Shown here in pieces: positions 35,649 to 47,251 of a DNA stretch of 64,000 nt. The notes beneath the pieces are model-generated. The model worked only from the letters and a program-made list of their open reading frames with translations, was not told the DNA's origin and searched no databases. A program made the position numbers and the translations under genes. Within the stretch, counting starts at the first letter, position 1, and each line of letters begins with the position of its first letter. Source of the DNA: Paramecium octaurelia (taxonomy: Eukaryota > Ciliophora > Oligohymenophorea > Peniculida > Parameciidae); assembly GCA_905182995.1 (NCBI GenBank), contig CAJJDP010000154.1, positions 73,947 to 137,946 of the forward strand, read 5' to 3'.

Positions 35649-37163
35649 ATGGATTTAAAGGTTATCATTTAAAATTGTGTTTTGGTAACTTAAGGCAATT
35701 TTTTTATGGTTGTTTAAATCGATGAGTTGCAGTACACTTCAAAAGAAAAGAAGACTTAAAAGTTTAGAAGTGAGGTTCAGTTTACAAATGCTCATCCCTA
35801 ATTTAGAAAGAATGTTTTTCAATTCACCAATCTTTCATATGGAGATAGAGTGACTCTCAAAGTAGGTTGTTTCAACACCAGATTAACTTCTGAACCTTAG
35901 GAATAACGAAAGTTACTTGAGCATTCAATCCTTTTTGGAACTATGCAATTGGTCCTTACAGTGAAACTATTAGAAGTCCTTCGGATTGAAGGCTAGTTGT
36001 AACATGAATCTCTTCTTTATGATCCAGAAGATCAAAGGAAAGAGAAAGGAAGAATTTCTATTTTACTTAGACATCAATCTCATGATCTTAAAGCTTAAGT
36101 AGAAGATGATGTTGAGAGGATAGAAGAAATTTATTATGATCCGTTTGAAAAAGATGAAGCTGTAATCAGGAGAAAATTGCAAAGAGTTGAACTAAAACTC
36201 ACAAGTTTGAATTTGTCTATGGAGCCTATACAAAAGAAACTCAATTTTATACGAACTGCTCATAAGTAAATATCGTTTGATTTGGCAACTCTAAGATAAT
36301 AGAAAGATCAAATCGAAGAGGAAAACAATTACTTCTAAAAAATTGTAAACCAGAAAAATGATGTTAAAGAATTGCACATTTAGATCGATTTATTATGCAA
36401 TACCGATTATGGGTAAGATATTTTAAAGAAGAAACTAGTTTTACTAATGAATAAACTAGAATTTGAGCGTAGAATTTATCACGAATTATCAAATCACTAT
36501 TACTAAATAGAAAGTGCTCACACAGAAGCAAAGACTAAAACTTAGGAACTGTAAACGCTTAAAGAAACCATTCAAGAACAAGACTTTCTCATAAAAAGAT
36601 TGGAGGATCAAAGGCCTATTCTAACTAATTTGAAGGAAACTATGGAAAATTAAGAAAATATCATTCTAAGTTTATAGGATACAATCAAGGAAACTTCAAA
36701 AAATTTGACTAGGTTAGATAAACAATAATTATTCTACAATTTAGATAAGTTAAGGGCCGATCAACAATTACTTAAATAGAAATAAGTTTAGTTATAGCAT
36801 ATATCGGAGATGAACAAGGGAGAAATACCAAGATCTTTCTTTGAGCAATTCAAAAACGATGAATTTTTCAGAGATAATCCAATAATAGTGAGTAAATTTT
36901 AAAAAAGAGCAGAGATGCTATTAAAAGAGATTGAATTGTTGCAAGAAGGATTAGCAGAGACTAGATAGATGCCAATATAACAATCGTTTCGTCCAAAATC
37001 ATCAGGCACTTCTGATAATGTGATTCTTTAATTGGAAATATAACAAGCAGAAAATAAAGCAGAAATACTAGAGGAGTAAATGTTAGCTGTGGCAAGAAAT
37101 TATGCAAAACAAATTGCAGATCTAAAAGCATAGTTAAATATAATTGAAGCATAATTACGATGA
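35649..37163 (+). CDS. C2-like domain plus long coiled-coil protein
   Basis: A single exon of 505 codons, ATG 35649 to TGA 37161-37163. Residues 1-110 are beta-rich (MDLKVIIQNCVLVTQGNF, VFQFTNLSYGDRVTLKVGC), resembling an N-terminal C2-like fold. Residues from about 175 to the end are almost continuous coiled coil, broken around residue 400 by a short ordered linker (MNKGEIPRSFFEQFKNDEFF). This layout suits a membrane- or centriole-associated scaffold, but I cannot name the family. Its stop is 5 bases from the stop of the convergent Ddi1-like gene. Confidence 0.75.
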
Positions 37164-37168
37164 ACTTA

Positions 37169-38499
37169 TCAATTAAAACCATATTTTTACTACATTATTA
37201 TAGATGCTGCTAATTCTAAATTACCATTTGTCTAATCTAATACAATTATAGCCTCAGCTCTTGAAGCTCCAATATTAATTATTGCTTGTATATAAGATTC
37301 TGGATGTCTAGTATGAGTATTGGGTTGCTATTATTATTATTATTGTTATTATTATTATTATTATTATGGTTAATTTGAAATTTTAATAGGCTATTCTTCT
37401 TCTATTTAAGATTCGCTGTTTTGTCTTTTTAAGATTTCTTATTCTTATTATATGCTTATTCTTCGATGAATCTAACCTTCTGGAAGAAATTGTACGCTCA
37501 ACTTTTCATTTGGAAATATCAAGCAATTATCTTTTAAATTTATATTGCACTAATTGTTTAAGTTGGAAAATTACTTAATATCTTTTAAGCATATCTAATC
37601 CAAACAAAAAATCGATGCCATCTCCATCTAAAATCGTTAATGAGCATGGTAAAAACTAATGTTTAGTTAAATAGATTACTTGATCTAATATTTGCATTTC
37701 CACAACATGAATTCTTCCAATAATTTTTTATGTCCCTACTCCTTAGGCTATACCTTAGAAACGTGTGTCTACCAATCTCATTATTCCACATCTCTCTGCA
37801 CATGCTTTTGACATTATGGTACTCTGTGCTCCACTATCAACAAAAGCCTAAACAGGATGACGATTAATTGACAATTCAATATATAACATAGTAACAGTTC
37901 CAAAACTTTCAGGAATGAACTCTTAAGCATATTCTCGATTCTCTTCAATATTTTTTTTGTTAATCATCTCCTCAATAAGTTTTTAATTTTCAGGGTTGAG
38001 GGGATCCTACTCTAATTACTACATCTTTCGTTTGTATTCTTACTATTCTTAGAATTTTTTTTATTTCTAAATGAATGAGACTAATACTTATTGCTAAATA
38101 AACTCTATTACACCTGCTAATTTTTTATTTTCAATTGATTCTGCCAATTTTGGATCCTTGATTCTCATTCCCTCAATCAAATGAGGATTCTATTGGCAAT
38201 GCTTGATTAATTTGATGGCTTCTTATTCCAATGGTGTCCTTTATTATTTTTATTTCCTTTCAATAAGAACCAAATCTTCATTTTGCATATTATACTTTGA
38301 GAGAGTATCATTGTCTATCATGACTCTTCCTCCGTAAATCAATTATTATCTGGCTACTGCTATTTAGAACTTAGAATAGCCTAAAAAATACCTCAACTTC
38401 TATTAATGCCTTCAAGTCCAGTACAGTGAGTGTTTATTCTACTTCCAAAATTGAAATTTTATCCTTCACAGGATCTGTGACCTAAATTCTAAAAGACAT
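37169..38499 (-). CDS. DDI1: Ddi1-like shuttle protein: UBL, aspartic-protease domain, UBA
   Basis: ATG at 38499, TGA at 37169-37171; introns 38370-38391 and 37550-37574 give 427 residues. Residues 1-75 are a ubiquitin-like domain ([20 protein letters not shown], then [10 protein letters not shown]). From about 195 comes the retropepsin-like domain of Ddi1 with active-site [23 protein letters not shown] and the [10 protein letters not shown]-like segment [12 protein letters not shown]. The C terminus has a UBA domain ([18 protein letters not shown]). This is a host proteasome-shuttle protein, not a retroelement. A 14-residue polyglutamine run precedes the UBA. Confidence 0.93.
37325..37366 (-). 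repeat. Trinucleotide repeat (TAA-rich) coding for polyglutamine in the Ddi1-like gene
   Basis: On the coding (minus) strand the tract reads seven TAA, one CAA, four TAA, one TAG and one CAA: 14 consecutive codons, all glutamine in this code. In a standard-code genome it would be a noncoding A/T microsatellite. It lies between the protease domain and the UBA domain, in a probable flexible linker. Confidence 0.9.
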
Positions 38500-39013
38500 T
38501 ACGAATTTATTTTATAAATTATTTATATTATTTTATCAACACAATACTGCAAATCTCTATCAATAATCATATTATAAAAGAAAGAAGAAGAAATATTTTA
38601 CCATTATAACAAATTCCTAATTGAAATTCTATCTAGCCACAATTAAAATTTATTAATCCCAACATAAAGTGCATAATTCCATTGGCACCATTTAAGTCAT
38701 GGATGACCATTTTGATGAAGGAATTATTATTCAATTTCAAAAATTATTTTCAGATTCAAATGAATTTTAAATTTAAGTAATATAGAATTAAAATGATATT
38801 TTGCAATATATGACGTGTTGCCATTTCAATAAACTAAGAGCCATAGTGTGTATCAATAGGTGAATATTTGAACAAAACACAATGAAATAATAATACGCCT
38901 CCAATAAATAATAAATATAAATATAAAGTTGAGTAGTTATATTAATAGTGTGGATTATGATATATTTAAATCGTTTTTAAATTCTCAATTTTATCACTTA
39001 AAAAAATAAAACC
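38500..39013. promoter_or_regulatory. Divergent intergenic region, about 514 bases
   Basis: Lies between the divergent starts of the Ddi1-like gene and the GTPase gene. A/T-rich with frequent TGA in all frames; no RNA fold or repeat recognised. It must carry both promoters. Confidence 0.4.
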
Positions 39014-39574
39014 ATGAATAAACAATTTAAGGTAGCCTTGATAGGTGATTCCAGGAGTGGGAAGTCATCACTGGTGAGAAGTTTAAAGGGAGAAGAGTTT
39101 TTATACGAAACACAAGAAACTGTCGGAATTGATTTTTATCAAAGAATGTTAGATTTCAAAAATATCAACTATACATTTAAACTTTATGATACTAGTGGAT
39201 GTGAAGCCTATAGACTAGTTTTGAATAGAGTTTTAAGTCAAATTGATGCAGCAATCATTTGCTTTGATGCATCATAGGACAAGTACTAGGAACAAATAAC
39301 GAGTTGGTGTCATTTAATAGAAAATGAATTAAGAACAATACCAACTTTTCTAGTAGGAAATAAAATTGACATTCAAAATTTTAGTTAAATCTCTGATTTA
39401 TCTTCAAAATATCCAGTTTTCTTTGTATCAGCTAAGACAGGAGAGAATGTGTAGAAATGTTTCAATAAAATATTTCTTTCATTGACACCTCAGAAGCATT
39501 CTATGATTTAAAAAAAGCCTGAGAATAAAAAGAGCACTTGGGGATTACTTTGTTCTTGTTGCAAAGCAGAATGA
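39014..39574 (+). CDS. Rab-like small GTPase
   Basis: Single exon, ATG 39014 to TGA 39572-39574, 186 residues. G motifs are present: P loop GDSRSGKSSL, switch-I Thr in ETVGIDFY, VGNKID (guanine Lys/Asp) and FVSAKTGEN. The C terminus has LLCSCCKAE, a cluster of cysteines able to accept prenyl groups, though not an exact CC or CXC end. Switch II reads LYDTSGCEAYR instead of WDTAGQE, so the Gln that assists GTP hydrolysis is Cys. This suggests slow hydrolysis. The closest family is Rab, but the short C terminus and changed switch make it divergent. It probably acts in membrane traffic. Confidence 0.88.
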
Positions 39575-39815
39575 GGAGATAATTCTAGAATATTTATTGT
39601 TTATTGTTTATTATTCTATATATGAATAATAATTAATGATTTGTTTCAAATATGACCTATTCTTAAGCCAATATTCTTATTATAGAATAAATATAGAACT
39701 ATTTAGAAGCAGAATTTGACTGAAAATAACGTTTACATTGGATTTTAGTTATGGATCAATAATATATTTTAATTCAATATTTTACAATAAGAAATTATAC
39801 ATATAATTAAAATAG

Positions 39816-40477
39816 ATGAGTTCAAGAAATGGATCCAAAGAGAGACAAACAAAGGAGAATGCTAAATCTTTATTTTGGGAGCATTCCAAAAACTTACCAC
39901 CCTTTTTTGCTGAGAATATATTATTTTTAGAAATGGAAGTTGAATGCAATAATGTTACTATTGAAGTTGTGAATCAATTATTGGAATTGTACCGAGTAAT
40001 TTAGCATCATATAATGTAGATTGGTGTGGAATACTTTGAATCAATTAAAAGCAATAAGTTTTTGATTTTTAAGAATAAGACTTAGCAATTATTAATGAAA
40101 GGAACAGTTAATTAGTGCATGAATGTTGCATATGAAGAATTGAAACATGAAACAGCACTCAAAAGGACATCACATCCTGAAAATCCAGAGAAAATTCCTC
40201 CCTTACCTCCATCGACAAAATTAGTGATTGCATAGAAATCCCAGAAATAATAGGAAGTTGAAAACCAACTCAAATATATAAAAGAGCAAGATCAAAAATT
40301 GCAAGTTAATCAATTATTAGAATATCATGGATATGAGTCTTAACGTGTAACAAGAATACATAACAAGTGATTATTTTTTATTATCTTAGAGCTCTGTAAG
40401 AATAGGAAGACTAAGTGTAGTAACGCTTGTAAAAAAGGAGAATGAAATCTGTTAAACTTAAAGGATAAATGGAATGA
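39816..40477 (+). CDS. Hypothetical protein with C-terminal coiled coil
   Basis: ATG 39816, TGA 40475-40477, one 23-nt intron (40367-40389, GTGATT...TTAG), 212 residues. The first half looks folded (LFWEHSKNLPPFFAENILFL, then VVNQLLELYRVI). A Pro-rich linker (ENPEKIPPLPPSTK) follows and the rest is coiled coil with a very basic end. Without the intron the frame ends at a TGA at its 5' edge. It starts a run of same-strand, tightly spaced genes (39014 to 42337). The family is not recognised. Confidence 0.72.
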
Positions 40478-40528
40478 AACAATTTCAATACTAATTGATT
40501 TTCAATCTGTAATATTATTATTATTATT

Positions 40529-41321
40529 ATGTCTATTTTATTTACAACAGAAGAATTGAAATAAATTGAACCTCATCCCTATGATTACGTATAAACAAAA
40601 ACAAAATATCTAGAACAAATGAGCTCCTTTAATTACACTAAAACTACTTAGCTCCCTTTTATTTCAGTAGCAAAAGCTTAACATCGACAATTAATGGATA
40701 AAGTCAAATATTATTAATTTGAAGAAAAGAAATAATTGCCTCCGCATCAATTCAATACAATTTTCTAAGAGCAATCTCAACTCCCTATTAATACTGAAGA
40801 TGCCAGATAACAATATTATCAAGAATTTATACTCTAACCCATGGAGGAAGAGATGTCAAAGAAAGAAAAAGAGAAGAATCGATATTTACATATATGTGGA
40901 GTCATAAATGCATAGAATTAAATAGATAAAAAGGAATATAAAAATCATATAAAAGAATTGAAATAATTGCAAAGAGAAGTAGAGTAAATTCAGCAATAAA
41001 CTAAGAAAACATATTATCCTACAAAGGAGATGTGTCGTAATACTAATCTGATCAGCAAATTGGCAACTCCTATGTTGAATATGTATAATGTGTATTTTAA
41101 GGAAATATTTGATGCATTAATTGATGACATTCTCCTAGAAGAAGTAAAGAATAAGTTGTATATTTTAGGTGCAATATTTAAATGATTAGCAGAATAAAAC
41201 AATTACTGAGAATGAGCAACCTGAAATCCCAGAATTTGATAATGAAGAGGCATAAGAGTAGCTCAACGTTGATGTTAAAGATCTCTTATTAGAACTTGGC
41301 AATATTATGGATGAGTATTGA
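40529..41321 (+). CDS. Hypothetical helical protein (255 aa)
   Basis: ATG 40529, TGA 41319-41321, one 25-nt intron (41144-41168, GTAAAG...TTAG), 255 residues. The protein is polar and helical, with a Lys/Glu-rich middle (EEEMSKKEKEKNRYLHICGV), a short hydrophobic patch (LATPMLNMYNVYFKEIFDAL) and an acidic C terminus (VKDLLLELGNIMDEY). There is no signal peptide. The 51 bases to the previous stop include a TTA repeat just before the ATG. I do not recognise it; the composition is typical of basal-body or ciliary proteins. Confidence 0.72.
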
Positions 41322-41356
41322 TTAATTAATAATTATATTATAACCGTTAAAACATA

Positions 41357-42337
41357 ATGAATTAATTTGCAAATTACATGCAATATTAGACTAAAAGAGT
41401 CGTCTCTGTTTATTAGCAACAATGTTATAGTAGATCTCCTCAAGGAAGAAAATGTGCAGTTGCTAATCCACAATTCAGTCCAAATGAATAAAAATATATG
41501 AAATAATTCAAGTGCATTGATCAATAGAAATACTAATAACCAAAAGCAATTATCTATCCACCTAAAGGAATGTCACCAACCAACAGATAGCCGTTAATAG
41601 CTACAAAATTAAGGAATTAAGATAAAGAAAATAATAATATTAATCATTATTATAATGCAAATATTATCTTCCAACCATGCAAAACTCCCAGGGATCCTTT
41701 AAAATAATAGTTATTTTCTCAATAGAATTCACCTAATATCAAATAACCAACTCCTTAATTTGAAAATCGTTATAATTATGATGACACAAACCAAGAATCC
41801 CGATTATCAAATTCCTAAATCAATTTCAGATTTGTAGATTCAGAAAAGCAGACGTCTGATGAATAACAACTTAAAATTATAGCAAATTAATTAAATAAAA
41901 TTGAAATTGGTCCAAAAGAACCAGAAATGTCTCCAAATTCAATTAAATCTGATGAATTCTTAGTACAAATGGACTCAGTAAAGAAATCTGATTATTCCAA
42001 GAAATCCTATACAAAGAATGTTTGTATCTAGGCCTTTGAAAGCACTAAATTTGAGAAACCTGAGGATTAGTTAGGTAAAATTTTTGGATCTTTGAAAAAG
42101 ATTAAGATCATAAAAAAGAAACAAACTCAACCTACTCTTTAAACATAGGTCACATAAAGAACTATAGAAGACGATAGCATGATGAAATTGGATACATAAT
42201 AGGATCAATAAGCAAAAACAATTAGTGGATTATCAAACATAGAATTTTAAAGCGAAAAGCTCCAAACAGAATTAACTGATCTTGTATTATATATTTATAA
42301 TAAAGGATTCGAATAGGATTAGAAATCTTTAAGTTGA
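41357..42337 (+). CDS. Low-complexity Asn/Gln/Ser-rich hypothetical protein
   Basis: One continuous frame of 327 codons, ATG 41357 to TGA 42335-42337, following the previous stop by 35 bases. The product is rich in Asn, Gln, Pro and Ser, with patches such as IIYPPKGMSPTNRQPLIATK and a basic stretch (KKIKIIKKKQTQPTLQTQ) near residue 250. A 32-nt GTAAAA...TAAG stretch at about 42076-42107 looks intron-like, but removing it breaks the frame. No folded domain is seen; it is probably largely disordered. Confidence 0.65.
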
Positions 42338-42545
42338 GGAACATGACTAATTTACGAATTTTCGATAAAATATTGCAACCCCAAAATAATTAACATAAAA
42401 TAATATTAGTAGTTTTATTATAAATAAATGTAGGTTTCCTGATGTATAAATAGTAATTTGAGAAAAAAGTATGAAATTTTGTTTATATTTAGTTATTATC
42501 TAAGAACTTCAAATTTAATTTACATATACTTAATAACAATGTCAT

Positions 42546-43501
42546 TCAATTGAAAAATCTTTATTATTATTTTATTCTTTCCTTAATGTAGTGTGAGTTA
42601 GGAAGATCAAATCTAACTTTGCGTTTTTCTTGTTGTTAAGTTCGAAAAGAATCATTATTCTTTTATTGTTATTTTAAAACACTTCTGGGAGTGACACTTT
42701 TTTAGTCATCTGACAAATCAGCTGTGTGTGATCTATTTTTTAGTTACTAATCTGTTAGTACAGACAAGGATTATTTATTCAGATTTGGTTCCATGCTTAC
42801 TTAAGTTACAGGATGTGATAATTTAGATGGGGAACTTTCTCTAGAAATGGATGGTTATTGAATCAAGAATGGAGCTGATGATGTCGCATTGTTGGACAAT
42901 TCAGCACCAGTTGTTGTGGGTGTTTTCATGGTTATTGTGGGGTCGTTAATGGATTAAATTTGATCTAGTGTTTATTTATTTTCTATAGTATTATGTTTAA
43001 GTGTTTGAAATTAAGGGGAATCCATTTTGATTTCCTTCTAACTTAATGGTTAATCAATTGTTTCTTGAAATTTGAAGACAACGATTTCTTAACTAAAGTA
43101 GGTCAAGCTTCGATTAAATTTTATATTTCTAATTTTGGGTTTTCTTATTTTCCGTATTTGGCTACTTTCAGTTGGAATGTTACATTCTTCAGAGATCAAA
43201 TACCTTTCAGTTGAGTTGGGTGATCGATTTGATGCTTTTCGATTAGTAGAGAATTTGGTTTTATTTTGCGAGTCACTCGAATTGGATTGTGCTGGAGATC
43301 CTGTTTTGCTTTTGCTATTTGAAAATCTATTTGATCTTTTCTACATACTTAAAACTATTTTACCATCTGATCTTAACTTATCCTTCTGCGGATTTCCCTT
43401 GCTTGTTCCTCAAGTAAAATAGTATTTTGACTTCCACATTGGCATGCCAATCTATTCTACTAGCATACGCATCTGCAATTTTTTAACTAACAAGTACCCA
43501 T
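42546..43501 (-). CDS. N-terminally Cys-rich, probably acylated, disordered protein
   Basis: ATG 43501, TGA 42546-42548, one 23-nt intron (43409-43431, GTCAAA...TTGAG), 310 residues. The N terminus MGTCQLKNCRCVCQQNRLAC carries Gly2, suitable for myristoylation, and five Cys in 20 residues, suitable for palmitoylation or metal binding. The rest is Ser/Asn/Thr/Lys-rich and lacks hydrophobic cores; a Pro/Thr segment (DPTITMKTPTTTGAE) lies in the middle. I infer a membrane-tethered disordered protein, possibly a kinase substrate. An antisense plus-strand frame at 43135-43422 is a shadow. Confidence 0.75.
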
Positions 43502-43530
43502 TTTAATTGATATAATTATTACATTAATAA

Positions 43531-44328
43531 TCAATTTTTGTAAATTTCCTCTAACAATTTGATAGTCTTGATGCAATCAGATTTTTCCTATTTTCCTGGT
43601 TTCACACACATAATTAGTATTCCCTTGTCTTTCTTGTCCCTCTTGAATCCCTCCAAACCCCTGCAAGCAATCATGTGTTGTTCCCCTTAAGCAATTAATT
43701 AATAATGCTTTAGTCCTGCTAGTATACTTTTAATAGTTTATTTTATATCATCATTCAATTGCAGATTGATGGTCTTCTCCCCTGATTCTGTTTACAATTA
43801 TAGTTTGAATTATTTGGGCATTATCCGTTTGATTAGTTCTTGGAATAACTGCTTCTTGCCACTCTGTTTTTATCCTACGATCATTATTTGTTATGATTGT
43901 GGAATGTCATTTGAACTACCCAAAGCTGCTTATTTTAAGTAGTAATATCTCAATGAATGAATTGTACCATCTTCATTCATTTTCCTTACTTCAATTTTAT
44001 GTGGAGTCATCAATTTAAAGTGATCATTCAATCTATTTGCTACTGGGAAATACAAATATGGCTGTTATTACATGATTTCATGGAGTGATTATGCAGGTAT
44101 TCTCTCGACAGTTGGTTTTGCTTCATAATGACAGATGAATGTTCTTAGGTTATTCAGATATTCTCTTGCTGCCTTGGGTGACATAGCCTGCCTGAGTGTA
44201 GGGGATTAATATTTAGAAATAGTGGATTGATCCTAGTCTCTATTTTATTTGTTAAGAGGTGTTTTTGTTACTATCTCTCCGAAATGACTCTATTTTATTA
44301 GTGAATTTTAGCTGTTACTATAATACAT
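43531..44328 (-). CDS. Hypothetical protein with a P-loop-like sequence
   Basis: A single exon of 266 codons, ATG 44328 to TGA 43531-43533, 29 bases upstream of the next gene's start. Residues 50-140 look globular (AREYLNNLRTFICHYEAKP, QPYLYFPVANRLNDHFKL). Residue 155 onward has IMIVGQKQSGKKQLFQEL: a Walker-A-like GxxxxGK followed by Lys instead of Ser/Thr. Later comes a beta-helix pattern (INLQLNDDIKQTIKSILAGL) and KGILIMCVKPGK. No clear Walker B. It may be a divergent nucleotide-binding fold, but the function is unknown. Confidence 0.72.
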
Positions 44329-44588
44329 ATTTTATTTTTAAAGCAATTATTTATAAACATATAATCGTAATTTTGATCAATTGAAAAAATATTGTATCCA
44401 TCGTATCAACACAAAGATTACACTTATGAGTCATTGTTTTCAAACTTCATTTAATTATTAGGTAAGGTTTTCAATTATTAATACTTTAATGAATTGGTTT
44501 ATGTAAGAATTAAAAAATAGGATTTTGATTTTTGGACTTATATAATTGCTCCAGAATTTATAATTTAACAGAAAAAAAAAATAAATTT

Positions 44589-45516
44589 ATGAATAATTCA
44601 AGATCAACAGTCAGAAAAGGAACAAATAATCTTCCAATTTAAACTGGAGACTTGGAAGAATATATGTAATGATTGGATAAACTATATAATTAGATAAATA
44701 TTGTATGATCATTAAAAGAGTTGTGAGAAGGCAGGAAAATATTTGGAAGCAGATTAAGCAAAAAAAAGATTGGGGGAATTAAAAAAAGATTTGGATTCAA
44801 AAAATAAGATTGAAGTCAAGGATAGACATACCAATGAAAAATAAGAAATTGAGAAGGCCCATCTTGAAGAATTTAATCAATTTAACGAATTCTGGGATCA
44901 AAAAATGGCTGAATTTGATTAAGAGGCCTAAAGAGTGAAGGAATAGGTTCTTTAAAGACATGATGAAGAGTTGAATCAATTCACAGATGAATTGGAAAAC
45001 TCAATTCCTGTTAAACCAAAAGATTCAGCAGAACTACTTAGTTTAAGAAAGACCGAGGAATCTTTGGCAAGATAAGAAAAGTATAAATGTAATACATTAA
45101 ATTAGTTACCAAGAGGCTCATGTCACTTAATAAAGGATTTTGTCAATGGAGAGAGATGAATATGAAAGATGGAATTAATAAAGATCATGTAAGATCAAAA
45201 ATCTGATTCTTTAACTTAAACAAAAACAAAGCACAGAACTCAATGCTTTATAGTAAAGGATTCTTTCAGGATAAGAGGAACAACGAAAGATTAGATCATA
45301 GGAATTGGAGAAGTATATTTATAATTTAAGAATAGATTATTATAAAAGTATTAGAATGTCAGAAAGGAATTGAGCAGTTAATAGAATTAAGAAATCACAA
45401 GACTTGATAAATCAATGAAAACTTAATCAATTATGTAGTAATCAAGAATGAACTCATCCAAAATGTAGGGTTCTGCAATGAAAAAAGGGGATGAAGAAAA
45501 TTACTATATAAAATGA
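44589..45516 (+). CDS. Conserved-looking coiled-coil protein, ciliary type
   Basis: ATG 44589, TGA 45514-45516; introns 44666-44693, 45081-45105 and 45313-45335 give 283 residues. After a short Ser/Arg-rich start the protein is one long helix-rich stretch (LYDHQKSCEKAGKYLEADQA, then FNQFNEFWDQKMAEFDQEAQ), with a break at ENSIPVKPKDSAELLSLRKT. The tail is Ser/Met/Lys-rich. The pattern resembles proteins found in many flagellated protists, but I cannot name it. It is followed by a TPR-like gene after 23 bases on the same strand. Confidence 0.75.
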
Positions 45517-45539
45517 TCAATATCAAATACTTTATTATT

Positions 45540-46678
45540 ATGAAAATAAATTTATTCAATCCCAAGACTAAGCATTCCTAATTTAGTAGATCAACCAGGG
45601 CGACTTCAATGTTATCACTCAAGAAAGTGGATGAATCAACTGTAGGAACTGTTGGGAACTGGGCATAGACAACTCTACCTTAAGTAAAAAAGAAAGAAAA
45701 AAAAGTGCAATCAATTTATCAAGAAGATTATAATTTTCTGAGGGATCATGAAAAATTCTTTAAAATCAATGATGATGACAACTCTCCATATGGCAATAGG
45801 AAATAATAATCTTTGAAAATTTTGTCTCAAATCGATTTAAATGATATTAATGATTTAGAAGAAAGATTTACTTTTGTTCTGAAGTATTGATTTATTATGT
45901 CAATCTAAGATATCTAAGACAATCTAAAATAGGAAATTTGTACAATGTCGCCGTCTTTACTTATGCCTACATTTTAGAAAAGCAGTTTCAATACGAAAAA
46001 GCGATCTTACTTTGGTAAAAATACTTAGTCTTTTGCAATTCAAATCGAGTTTATCGTTACAAAATTATTGCTTATAAACACTTGGTAGAGCTCTCTCTTT
46101 TGATTTAAGATTTCAGGAAGGCCTTAAATTATTCTAAAAAACTCATCAAATACACATTATTTTTTAATGAGTCCAATTACGAGTTAAATGCTTACGATTA
46201 AATAGGAAAGATATTTTATTACACCAAAGAATAGCAATTAGCAAAAGCCTTCCATGAGAAATTCATGGATGGTGAACCTATGCCAACTTAAAATAAAATT
46301 CGATAAGCTGTTGTAAGGATGATAGAATACAACATTCGATAAAAGTAATCTATAGGGTAAATTGATACTGACAGTGAAGATGATTTCGAATTAGATAAAC
46401 TAGCAGAACCTAAAAATTTAGAATTCCATCCTATTAGATTTAAAGATGCACTGCTTAAGTACAAACACTTATGGGGACACGTTTAAAAATAAAGTGAACC
46501 CTTAGGACCTCTAAATGTATTGACTTTTGATAAACGACTATTCTAAAGAGAATATTTTACTTAGTTAAGTAATAACAATAGTATCAAGAGTTTCATACTA
46601 AATAGCAATATCTCTATAAAAAAGAATAACCTATAAAAAGTTATTGATAAATTAATAAATGATATCTAAACTTTTTGA
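45540..46678 (+). CDS. TPR-like helical repeat protein
   Basis: ATG 45540, TGA 46676-46678. A 26-nt intron at 45884-45909 is decisive: unspliced, the frame ends at TGA 45888-45890 and a second ATG at 45897 looks like a new gene, but splicing joins FTFVLK to YLRQSKIGN and continues to 370 residues. Helical pairs of TPR type are seen (FTYAYILEKQFQYEKAILLW, AYKHLVELSLLIQDFRKALN, AYDQIGKIFYYTKEQQLAKA). The N-terminal 90 residues and the last 100 are polar. Such proteins often serve ciliary transport or assembly; the exact family is not recognised. Confidence 0.8.
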
Positions 46679-47251
46679 TTAATTAAAATCATTATATTTA
46701 TTAAAATATTGAATTTTCAATTATCCATTGAAATCAAGTAGTAACATCTTTAAACATTTGGTTTAAGCATATGATATCAAATTTATAACACATTCTTACC
46801 ATATAATCTTGCAAAGAATATGATAATTATTAGTTTGTTAAACGAATTCTAAAACATAGACATATTTAGAATCAAAGGAAAATTTGGTTAGTTTTCCATA
46901 AATTTAGTCATAGAAATATCACTTTTTCTACTGAAAAATCTAGTAATTTAAATCAAAATATATTTTACATATGGTAAATTCAATAATGTTTATTGCTTTT
47001 TGGAGAATAAAAATGTGGATTTAAATTTATATACAATATTGAGTATTTTATAAATTATGGTATAAAAGGTACAATCAAGTTATTTCTACTATTATTAATA
47101 TTTTATTTTCGAGATAAGTTATGCTACATAAATTTGATTAATTGTAATTTTTTATAAATTAAAAATGTGTTCTAGATGGCTTAAATAAACATAATCTTAA
47201 TTCTGGAGCACCATTCAAATCCAAAATTTATTTTCGATTATTATTTATATT
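46679..47251. other. Intergenic, about 570 bases, no gene seen
   Basis: Strongly A/T-rich, with frequent TGA on both strands and no intron-exon pattern. Presumably the 3' end of the TPR-like gene and the promoter of the Myb-like gene. Confidence 0.45.

Noticed and set aside
37169-38499. Retropepsin-like active site suggesting a retroelement
   Set aside because: The domain sits between a UBL and a UBA domain in the order of Ddi1, a conserved host proteasome-shuttle protein; no reverse transcriptase, integrase or terminal repeats are nearby.
40511-40531. ATT/TTA repeat as a possible regulatory element
   Set aside because: Short A/T repeats are common throughout the window's gaps; nothing marks this one as special.
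43135-43422. A 95-codon plus-strand frame
   Set aside because: It is antisense to the Cys-rich N-terminal gene at 42546-43501, whose spliced frame is better supported.
45897-46678. A separate gene starting at ATG 45897, just 6 bases after a TGA
   Set aside because: A normal 26-nt intron (45884-45909) removes both the TGA and this ATG and joins the two halves into one TPR-like protein.
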